Assembly: GCA_945871625.1 (NCBI GenBank)
Contig: CAMBWL010000077.1
Span: 1 to 5,086 of the forward strand
Reading direction: 5' to 3'
Length of the DNA stretch: 5,086 nucleotides
From: Bifidobacterium breve
GTDB taxonomy: Bacteria > Actinomycetota > Acidimicrobiia > Acidimicrobiales > Ilumatobacteraceae
Numbering within the stretch: the first letter of the stretch is position 1; every line of letters begins with the position of its first letter. A model generated the notes under the pieces. The model ran no database searches, was not told where the DNA came from, and worked only from the letters and a program-made list of their open reading frames with translations. The translations under genes and the position numbers were made by a program. Below, one piece after another: positions 1 to 5,086 of the stretch.

Positions 1-2
1 CA

Positions 3-188
3 CCTAAGACGTTGCTCAAGCAATGGCGCATCGCGATAGTCGCAATTTTCTTCACCGCGGCAGTCATCACTCCGAGCGGTGACCCGATCACGCTGATGGC
101 GCTCGGCTTGCCGTTGACTCTGCTGTATTTCGTTGCAATTTTCGTAGGCTTCCTTGCGACTCGTAAACGTACTCGCGAAGCTGACTAA
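3..188 (+). CDS. tatC: Sec-independent (twin-arginine) protein translocase subunit TatC, C-terminal end (partial)
   Basis: TatC is the polytopic inner-membrane receptor of the Tat pathway; it binds twin-arginine signal peptides and recruits TatA/TatB to export folded proteins. Only the last 61 residues are present; the gene starts before the window. The reading frame opens at base 3 and stops with TAA at 186-188. The visible segment has the family's characteristic end: an aromatic/hydrophobic helix (about residues 9-22 of the fragment), the loop AAVITPSGDPITLM with the TPS-DP signature, a final membrane helix (about 33-55, containing LPLTLLYF), then a short charged cytoplasmic tail RKRTREAD. 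The helicase gene starts 17 bases downstream, and tatC followed by helY is a known actinobacterial gene order. Identification rests on the TPSxDP and PLxLLY motifs plus this context; confident despite the truncation. Confidence 0.9.
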   Translation, partial: PKTLLKQWRIAIVAIFFTAAVITPSGDPITLMALGLPLTLLYFVAIFVGFLATRKRTREAD

Positions 189-205
189 GACTCGCGACCT
201 GCTCG

Positions 206-2815
206 ATGACTAGACCGAGTCGTGAATCGCTGTTTTCGAGATATAACTTTGGTCTCGATAAATTTCAACTAGAAGCACTCGACGCATTAGATCGGGGCGA
301 TTCGGTTCTGGTCGCCGCGCCGACTGGTTCGGGCAAGACACTTGTTGCCGAATACGCAATCGAAGCTGCGCGTCAGCAAGGTAAGAGGGCGTTTTATACC
401 GCACCGATCAAGGCTCTTTCGAATCAAAAGTTCAACGACTTGGTCGCTCATTACGGAAGAAGTGATGTTGGTTTGCTGACTGGTGATAACAGCGTCAATT
501 CGAATGCGCCAATTTTGGTGATGACAACAGAAGTTTTGCGAAACATGATTTATGCACGATCTGAAGCTTTGGATGATCTTGCAGTCGTTGTCTTAGATGA
601 AGTGCACTTCCTGCAAGACGCATATCGCGGACCAGTTTGGGAAGAGGTGATCATTCATCTCGACCCGACGGTGCAGTTGGTCTGTCTCTCGGCGACGGTG
701 TCCAATGCCACCGAAGTAACAGAGTGGCTCAGCACCGTTCGGGGTCGAACTCTGCCGATAGTCGAAGAGAAGCGACCCGTTGAATTGGTCAATCATTTTG
801 TTGTCGGTGATTCGGGTAGTCACGAAGTCAGAATGTACGAGACAATCGTCAACGGCGCACCAAATCCCGAGGTTGCAAAGCTCGAACTTCAAGTAACAGC
901 AAGTCGCACCACTGACGGCTCGAGCGATAATCGAAGGTCATATCGTGCAAGCCGAGATAGAGGTCGTCCGCGGGTATTCAGTCCGAACCGTGTCGAAGTA
1001 GCGGATTTATTGCAGCGACAAGATTTACTACCTGCGATCGTGTTCATTTTCAGTCGCAATCAATGCGACGAAGCCGCCGAATCTTGCGTGCGCGCCGGTT
1101 TGCGTCTCACTGACCAGGATCAACGGACCGAAATCTCTGAAATCATTGACGCTCGTGTCTCGATGTTCAGTGATGATGACCTGGCTGCTCTCAGTTTCTC
1201 GAAGTTCGCCAACCAGCTCGAGTCGGGCATTGGTGCACACCATGCGGGCTTGGTGCCGGCGTTCAAAGAAATTGTCGAAGAGTGTTTCATTCGTGGTTTG
1301 GTGCGACTGGTGTTCGCGACAGAAACACTCGCGGTAGGTCTTAATATGCCGGCTCGAGCCGTTGTGATCGAAAAAATCACAAAATTCACGGGCGAGCACC
1401 ATCAGCCACTGAAAGCGTCCGAATATACGCAGTTGACCGGCCGAGCTGGTCGAAGAGGCATCGACACTGTGGGGCATGCTCTCGTGTTGTGGAATCAATT
1501 TGTAAGTTTCGACGCGGTCGCGGCTTTGGCATTGAGTCGTTCCTTTCGATTGGTCTCGGCATTTAGACCGACTTACAACATGGCGGCCAATTTGATCCAG
1601 ACGCACTCGCGACAAGAAGCCCACCATTTGCTGAACTTATCTTTCGCTCAGTTTCAAAGCGGTCGTGATGTAGTTGAGTTACAGGCCAGAATCGCTCGTC
1701 GCACCAAGGAACGAAACCGACTGCGCGATCAGGCCACGAGTCCGTTCGGTGACATTGATGAATATCGTCGAACCTTCGATGCGCGACCCGATGCAACGCA
1801 AATCGCAACCGCGATCGATGAGTTGCAGCTAGGTGACCTGATCAATATTCCAAAGGGGGGTCGCGACAGCAAGGCAGCAGTCGTCGCCACCGCACAGCGT
1901 GCCAACGGCACAAAACTCACGCTTATCGCGGCCAGTCGCGCCGTATTCCAAGTGCAAGCAGGTGACTTCGATTCGCCGCCCGTAAAACTCGGTTATATAA
2001 AAATCCCGGATTCGTATGCACGCACAAGTCCTAGGTTCATCAAAGAAGTCGCAAATCGAGTTCAAAGAACCAAGATCAACTCAAAATCGCAATCAAACCG
2101 TGGTCGCGTTGAACGAGATCATCCTGTGACGAGCGACCCCGAGTTGCGCAGACGTCTGATTGCGGCGAGATCGGCTGACCGAATTGACGACGACTTGAAG
2201 GCGATCGAAGCGCGAATAGAGAAATCTGTGCAGTCGGTTAGTGCGCGGTTTGACGACATTGTTCGACTTATGGAGCGACGTGGTTATGTAACGCAGTGGA
2301 CGCTCACGGCGCAAGGTTCTTCGTTGGCAAGGATATTTCATGAGCTCGATCTGGTGATTGCCGAAGCTCTTGGCGCAGGATTGTTCGACGATCTGACGCC
2401 ACCAGAGTTGGCGTCGTTATTGAGTGTCTTTGTCTTTGAATTTAGACGAGCCGAGGAGCCACCCAAACCGAGAATTCCGAAATCTCTACAAGCCAAATGG
2501 AAGCAACTCAAGGACCTGAGCGACAAGATTGCGCGTGATGAAGAAACTGCGGGTGTTGCGCCTCATCGCTCGCTTGACCCAGGTCTGCTGGAAATAACTA
2601 TGGAGTGGGCGAGTGGCGGCGAACTGATTGATATTTTGAGTGACGATCTGACTGCAGGTGACTTCGTGCGAACGATGAAACAGTTGGTGGATCTGCTGCG
2701 TCAAATTGCATTGATTACACCCACGACACTGACCAGCAAGTGTGCCGAACATGCGGCGCAGGCGGTGTTGCGCGGCGTCGTTGCGGCGTCGCAGGGGTCT
2801 TCGGTCTCAGGCTGA
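206..2815 (+). CDS. helY: HelY-type Ski2-like DEVH-box RNA helicase
   Basis: An 869-residue superfamily 2 helicase of the Ski2/Mtr4-like group, the usual size for actinobacterial HelY (about 900), probably a cytoplasmic ATP-dependent RNA-unwinding enzyme. Visible motifs: Q-motif region FGLDKFQLEAL (15-25), Walker A APTGSGKT (38-45), motif Ia APIKALSNQK (66-75), Ib TTEVLRNM (107-114), DEVH (131-134), SAT (162-164), motif IV IVFIFSRNQCD (278-288), HHAGLVP (345-351), motif V region FATETLAVGLNMPA (370-383) and motif VI QLTGRAGRRGID (409-420). Helical, possibly coiled-coil stretches lie at about 484-510 and 655-690 around a middle arch/barrel-like region, and a DSHCT-like C-terminus (about 690-860) contains WASGGELIDIL and GDFVRTMKQ. 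An Arg/Ser-rich linker at 231-262 separates the RecA folds. ATG 206 is the only plausible start: an in-frame stop lies at 182-184. No clear Shine-Dalgarno is visible, so it is probably translated with tatC. Confidence 0.95.
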   Translation: MTRPSRESLFSRYNFGLDKFQLEALDALDRGDSVLVAAPTGSGKTLVAEYAIEAARQQGKRAFYTAPIKALSNQKFNDLVAHYGRSDVGLLTGDNSVNSNAPILVMTTEVLRNMIYARSEALDDLAVVVLDEVHFLQDAYRGPVWEEVIIHLDPTVQLVCLSATVSNATEVTEWLSTVRGRTLPIVEEKRPVELVNHFVVGDSGSHEVRMYETIVNGAPNPEVAKLELQVTASRTTDGSSDNRRSYRASRDRGRPRVFSPNRVEVADLLQRQDLLPAIVFIFSRNQCDEAAESCVRAGLRLTDQDQRTEISEIIDARVSMFSDDDLAALSFSKFANQLESGIGAHHAGLVPAFKEIVEECFIRGLVRLVFATETLAVGLNMPARAVVIEKITKFTGEHHQPLKASEYTQLTGRAGRRGIDTVGHALVLWNQFVSFDAVAALALSRSFRLVSAFRPTYNMAANLIQTHSRQEAHHLLNLSFAQFQSGRDVVELQARIARRTKERNRLRDQATSPFGDIDEYRRTFDARPDATQIATAIDELQLGDLINIPKGGRDSKAAVVATAQRANGTKLTLIAASRAVFQVQAGDFDSPPVKLGYIKIPDSYARTSPRFIKEVANRVQRTKINSKSQSNRGRVERDHPVTSDPELRRRLIAARSADRIDDDLKAIEARIEKSVQSVSARFDDIVRLMERRGYVTQWTLTAQGSSLARIFHELDLVIAEALGAGLFDDLTPPELASLLSVFVFEFRRAEEPPKPRIPKSLQAKWKQLKDLSDKIARDEETAGVAPHRSLDPGLLEITMEWASGGELIDILSDDLTAGDFVRTMKQLVDLLRQIALITPTTLTSKCAEHAAQAVLRGVVAASQGSSVSG

Positions 2816-2817
2816 TG
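2813..2817 (+). promoter_or_regulatory. TGATG stop/start overlap, translational coupling of helicase and DAGK-like gene
   Basis: The helicase stop TGA (2813-2815) and the ATG of the next gene (2815-2817) share one A. The only nearby purine run is a weak AGG at 2809-2811, and an AGGGG at 2793-2797 is too far upstream to serve well. Terminating ribosomes probably reinitiate here, keeping the two proteins on one messenger with linked translation. Overlap seen directly; coupling is inferred. Confidence 0.7.
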
Positions 2818-3441
2818 GTAATCAAGCGTGGCGAGGATTGGGGTCAGAGAGTTCCTCGTCCTGCCGACTTGTTGGTGCTCAACAATGACGTGCAAGCAAA
2901 TCAATACCTGACGAAACAATTGCGAGGCTCATTACCCACTCAAAGTATTGCGATTCTGAAATCAAACATCGCTCGATCGCTGGGTTTGAATGGTTCTGAC
3001 TTGAACGTTGAAAAGATGTTGAAGACTCGTTTTGATGCAATTGAAATTGAATTTTCTGACGGTGACGACAAAATATCGCATCAATGCTTTCTGGGCAATG
3101 CGGTTATCCGCAGAAGTTGGCTGCGTGGAGCAATGACCGGTGTCTTCAATACTTCATTCATCGCTGGGCGAGATTGGGCACCTCGCGCACATCCGAATGA
3201 CGGAAAACTGGACGTCTTGTTGCTTGACGACGCAATGAGCTTGCGACAAAGAATCACGGCTTACCGGTTGAGCAGATCTGGATCGCACTTGCCTCATCCA
3301 CAATTGAAATATCTGCAAAGCCAGAGTTACGTAGTGAGCGATCTTGATGCGGCGAAATTGACCGTTGATTCGGTTGAGTTCGGAGAGGTCAAATATTGCA
3401 GTTTTAGGCTGGTCCCCGACGCTATTTCAATTTATTGGTGA
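2815..3441 (+). CDS. Diacylglycerol kinase/LCB5-like protein, C-terminal (lipid-binding) domain only
   Basis: A 208-residue protein resembling the C-terminal half of the DAGK/YegS/sphingosine-kinase family. The clearest match is residues 92-165: FLGNAVIRR (92-100), an asparagine-containing stretch GVFNTSFIAG (109-118), WAPRAHPNDGKLDVL (121-135), which parallels the family's P-A-x-x-x-DG-x-LDV segment, then RQRITAYRLSRSGSHLPHPQ (144-163). The N-terminal nucleotide-binding domain with its GGDGT motif is not visible; residues 1-60 contain only a weakly similar stretch (SNIARSLGLNG, 50-60). No signal peptide or membrane helix is evident. The reading frame is open upstream to an ATG at 2740, but I chose ATG 2815 because it shares its A with the helicase TGA stop, a typical coupling arrangement, and the upstream extension reads as Cys/Arg/Gly-rich shadow sequence. 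Catalytic activity is doubtful; it may bind lipid or need a partner. The family call is moderate, the gene itself secure. Confidence 0.72.
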   Translation: MVIKRGEDWGQRVPRPADLLVLNNDVQANQYLTKQLRGSLPTQSIAILKSNIARSLGLNGSDLNVEKMLKTRFDAIEIEFSDGDDKISHQCFLGNAVIRRSWLRGAMTGVFNTSFIAGRDWAPRAHPNDGKLDVLLLDDAMSLRQRITAYRLSRSGSHLPHPQLKYLQSQSYVVSDLDAAKLTVDSVEFGEVKYCSFRLVPDAISIYW

Positions 3442-3445
3442 AGGT

Positions 3446-3451
3446 TATGAT
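3446..3451 (+). promoter_or_regulatory. Candidate -10 element (TATGAT) for leaderless transcription of the amidohydrolase gene
   Basis: TATGAT differs from the TATAAT consensus at one position and lies in the 16-base gap between the DAGK-like stop (3439-3441) and the amidohydrolase ATG (3458), with six bases between hexamer and start codon. A transcript initiating about seven bases after the hexamer would begin at the ATG itself. The only Shine-Dalgarno-like bases, GAAGG at 3440-3444, are 13 bases from the ATG, longer than usual. No convincing -35 box is visible at 16-18 bases upstream. The gene may also be read through from the upstream operon. Confidence 0.45.
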
Positions 3452-3457
3452 GGTTGT

Positions 3458-4675
3458 ATGTCCACGACGCTGAACCAACAAAAAATTGCCGAAATTAAGC
3501 AAACAGTCTGTAACGACATTGACCGTAGAGCAAATGATCTGGTTGAAATCAGTCAGGCGATTCATGCCAAGCCCGAAACCAACTTTGAAGAACATTTTGC
3601 ACACAAAATTTTGACTGATTACATCGCTGATTCAAAAATCGCCGTAACTCGCGGAGCATTCGATCTGCCGACCGCCTTTGATTCTGCTGTGCGTGGTGGC
3701 GATGGTCCGACGGTGGCTGTGCTCTGCGAATATGACGCGTTGCCTGGAATCGGGCATGCATGTGGTCACAACATCATCGCCACTGCAGGTCTCGGTGCCG
3801 GAGTCGCCCTTGCTGGTGTTGTCGAGCAGTGCGGTGGCAATTTGCGTCTGATGGGTACACCTGCCGAAGAGGGTGGCGGCGGAAAAATTGAAATGGCACG
3901 CAAGGGCGCATTCAACAAAGTTGATGCTGCAATGATGATTCACCCGGCCGACGCAGATCTCGCACGGATGAATGCGATTGCGATTCAAAACTTGCTAGTC
4001 AAATTCCATGGTCTTGCTGCACACGCCGCGGTATCACCGCACAAAGGCAAGAACGCGCTCGATGCGGCGGTCCTTGGATACATGAATGTCGCCGCTTTGA
4101 GACAACATATTTTGCCAACCGAACGAATTCACGGAATTTTTACCAACTCGGGAGAGAAACCAAATATCGTTCCCCGTGAAACAGAAATGGATTGGTATGT
4201 GCGGTCACCGACGATTGAGAGTCTGCAACCGCTCAAGCAACGAGTCGCACAGTGCCTCGAAGCTGGAGCAATGGCTGCTGGTTGCACCGTAAGTTTCGAA
4301 TGGAAAGGCAATACATTTGCCGATCTAATTGACAATGTGCCACTGCTCGAGAGTTATATTCGCAACGCCCAAACATTCGGGCGAAAATTGACCAGCGAAT
4401 TACTGCCTGGAACAGGCGGTGGCTCCACAGACATGGGCAACATCAGTTATTTGGTGCCGTCAATTCACCCAATGATTCAAGTTGCACCAGGTGGTGTTTC
4501 TTTGCACAGCGCGGCGTTCGCCGACTATACAAAGGGCAAAGAAGCAAGCCAAGCGATAGTTGATGGTGCAAAAATCATGGCGATGACGGCGATTGATATG
4601 TGGGCTTCAGAGTCTTTGCAACGCGATGTAAAGGCTGCATTTGGCGCTGGACTGGTGCCAGAGGGCGTGCTTTAA
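3458..4675 (+). CDS. M20-family metallo-amidohydrolase/peptidase (ACY1L2/AbgB-like, M20D)
   Basis: A 405-residue, probably cytoplasmic zinc- or manganese-type hydrolase of the M20 peptidase family, which cleaves amide bonds in dipeptides or N-acyl/aminobenzoyl amino acids. The N-terminal part has HAKPETNFEE (36-45) and CEYDALPGIGHACGHN (90-105), supplying the catalytic-type D93 and metal ligands C102 and H104. EEGGGGK (137-143) gives the glutamate pair, MIHP (160-163) gives H162, and LHS (349-351) gives the last histidine, H350. The lid/dimerisation domain runs from about 174 to 290 and includes FHGLAAHAAVSPHKGKNALDA (183-203); GGSTDMGNIS (321-330) is the usual C-terminal motif. The EYDALPGIGHACGHN wording is closest to the Xaa-Arg dipeptidase (PM20D2/ACY1L2) and aminobenzoyl-glutamate hydrolase group; substrate cannot be set from sequence. 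The frame is open to an ATG at 3365, but that would overlap the previous gene by 77 bases; ATG 3458 fits the family N-terminus and the -10-like box. All metal-site residues are present. Confidence 0.92.
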   Translation: MSTTLNQQKIAEIKQTVCNDIDRRANDLVEISQAIHAKPETNFEEHFAHKILTDYIADSKIAVTRGAFDLPTAFDSAVRGGDGPTVAVLCEYDALPGIGHACGHNIIATAGLGAGVALAGVVEQCGGNLRLMGTPAEEGGGGKIEMARKGAFNKVDAAMMIHPADADLARMNAIAIQNLLVKFHGLAAHAAVSPHKGKNALDAAVLGYMNVAALRQHILPTERIHGIFTNSGEKPNIVPRETEMDWYVRSPTIESLQPLKQRVAQCLEAGAMAAGCTVSFEWKGNTFADLIDNVPLLESYIRNAQTFGRKLTSELLPGTGGGSTDMGNISYLVPSIHPMIQVAPGGVSLHSAAFADYTKGKEASQAIVDGAKIMAMTAIDMWASESLQRDVKAAFGAGLVPEGVL

Positions 4676-4752
4676 GCCTAAAAAATCGGTCCGCATTCCA
4701 AGTTTTTGGTAATCCCGCATAACTGGCGAACAGACTCGTAAGATAACGCGCC
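4676..4752 (+). other. Intergenic region between amidohydrolase and ThyX-like gene
   Basis: A 77-base gap, the longest non-coding stretch in the window. It begins with an A-rich run (4680-4685) and contains a four-base-pair hairpin, CCAA-GTTT-TTGG (4698-4709), with no T-tract after it, so no convincing intrinsic terminator is present. The useful content is the -10-like TAAGAT at its 3' end. I see no RNA gene, repeat or protein-coding potential here. Confidence 0.6.
4739..4744 (+). promoter_or_regulatory. Candidate -10 element (TAAGAT) for the ThyX-like gene, probably leaderless
   Basis: TAAGAT matches the actinobacterial TANNNT -10 pattern and differs from TATAAT at two positions. Eight bases separate it from the GTG start at 4753, so transcription would begin at or within a base or two of the start codon. 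No purine-rich ribosome binding site lies between 4735 and 4752 at a useful distance. No recognisable -35 box is seen at 16-18 bases upstream. Position seen directly; promoter function inferred. Confidence 0.48.
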
Positions 4753-5086
4753 GTGACGGTGTACGTACCAGAAGTCTTTGAATCCGATGAGCAAGAAATA
4801 TTGCGCCGATATTTTACCAACTTGGATGGACCTGTCTTTGCCTTAGTCAATCTGCCTGAAGTGGTCAAGGGTGCGCTATTCGCCCGTTACAGCCGCAGTG
4901 CTAAAAGTCTGCGTCGACTTTTTCTGGACGAATTTGTGAACGATCTTGATTTGACAGGAGACAAATCGGTAGACGCCACGACCGGCTTGGAGCGCGCCGA
5001 AGATTTATACGAGAAGGTTTTCGTCGAGTATGGCGATGACAGCGTTGCTCAATTGGGCGGCGTGCACCTGGCTTGCGAACAGGCGT
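4753..5086 (+). CDS. Divergent FAD-dependent thymidylate synthase (ThyX)-like protein, N-terminal part (partial)
   Basis: The first 111 residues of a gene running off the window end. It resembles a divergent ThyX-like family, annotated as FAD-dependent thymidylate synthase. Canonical ThyX methylates dUMP to dTMP using methylene-tetrahydrofolate, FAD and NADPH. The visible parts are GPVFALVNLPEVVKGALFAR (26-45), RYSRSAKSLRRLFLDEF (45-61), and RAEDLYEKVFVEYGDDSVAQ (81-100) followed by LGGVHLACEQA. The YGDDSVAQLGGVHL stretch occupies the place of the canonical GHxSVxEHxxVxF motif but lacks its histidines, so synthase activity cannot be assumed; the RHR-type substrate/FAD motif would lie beyond the window. 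Start: an in-frame TAA at 4744-4746 leaves only GTG 4753 or GTG 4759; 4753 is preferred for its spacing to TAAGAT. Family call rests on recalled similarity and is fairly firm; function is not. Confidence 0.8.
   Translation, partial: MTVYVPEVFESDEQEILRRYFTNLDGPVFALVNLPEVVKGALFARYSRSAKSLRRLFLDEFVNDLDLTGDKSVDATTGLERAEDLYEKVFVEYGDDSVAQLGGVHLACEQA

Noticed and set aside
1028..1627. A 199-codon open frame on the minus strand
   Set aside because: It lies wholly inside the helicase gene across motifs IV-VI, has no recognisable domain and no start signals; it is explained as an antisense shadow of a well-supported gene.
2740..2814. Longer N-terminus for the DAGK-like protein starting at ATG 2740
   Set aside because: It would overlap the helicase C-terminus by 76 bases, and its residues are a Cys/Arg/Gly-rich run typical of out-of-frame sequence; the TGATG start at 2815 is better.
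3365..3457. Longer N-terminus for the amidohydrolase starting at ATG 3365
   Set aside because: It would overlap the end of the DAGK-like gene by 77 bases, and the extra residues do not resemble an M20 N-terminus; ATG 3458 has the -10-like box and family-like length.
3632..3988. A 118-codon open frame on the minus strand
   Set aside because: It is antisense to the conserved metal-binding core of the amidohydrolase, and its His/Cys content mirrors the codons of that gene; no independent evidence supports it.
4698..4709. Possible terminator hairpin CCAA-GTTT-TTGG
   Set aside because: The stem has only four base pairs, half of them A-T, and no T-tract follows it; this is expected by chance.
1..5086. 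Mobile elements, CRISPR arrays, tRNA/rRNA genes, phage or defence cassettes
   Set aside because: No transposase or integrase motifs, terminal inverted repeats, spaced repeats or RNA-gene signatures were seen by eye; nearly every base is accounted for by five same-strand genes of housekeeping type.

Overview
The window looks like ordinary chromosomal core sequence from a bacterium of the Actinomycetota. The strongest clue is the order of the first two genes, the end of a TatC translocase followed by a HelY-type (Ski2-like) DEVH helicase, which is a known actinobacterial arrangement. Base composition is near 50 % G+C by eye, low for a soil actinomycete. A small DAGK/LCB5-like gene follows the helicase. 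Together these suggest a streamlined aquatic lineage, perhaps Acidimicrobiia (Ilumatobacter-like). That finer placement is inference from memory of gene content, not a search.

Layout: all genes are on the + strand and tightly packed. (1) 3-188, C-terminal 61 residues of TatC. (2) 206-2815, complete HelY-like helicase of 869 residues. (3) 2815-3441, a 208-residue protein resembling the C-terminal half of diacylglycerol/sphingosine-type lipid kinases; its ATG overlaps the helicase stop by one base. (4) 3458-4675, a 405-residue M20-family metallo-amidohydrolase with its metal-site motifs in place. (5) 4676-4752, a short intergenic stretch ending in a -10-like hexamer. (6) 4753 to the window end, the N-terminal 111 residues of a divergent ThyX-like protein.

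The first three genes look like one transcription unit joining protein export, RNA helicase and a lipid-kinase-like gene; this reads as conserved linkage rather than a pathway. The amidohydrolase and the ThyX-like gene each have a -10-like hexamer (TATGAT, TAAGAT) 6-8 bases before the start codon and no well-spaced ribosome binding site. That is the geometry of leaderless transcription, common in Actinomycetota. There are no RNA genes, mobile elements, CRISPR arrays or long non-coding stretches; the longest gap is 77 bases. I see no new multi-gene system. The points most worth a second look are the lipid-kinase-like protein with no visible nucleotide-binding half, the altered signature motif in the ThyX-like protein, and the two apparent leaderless starts.
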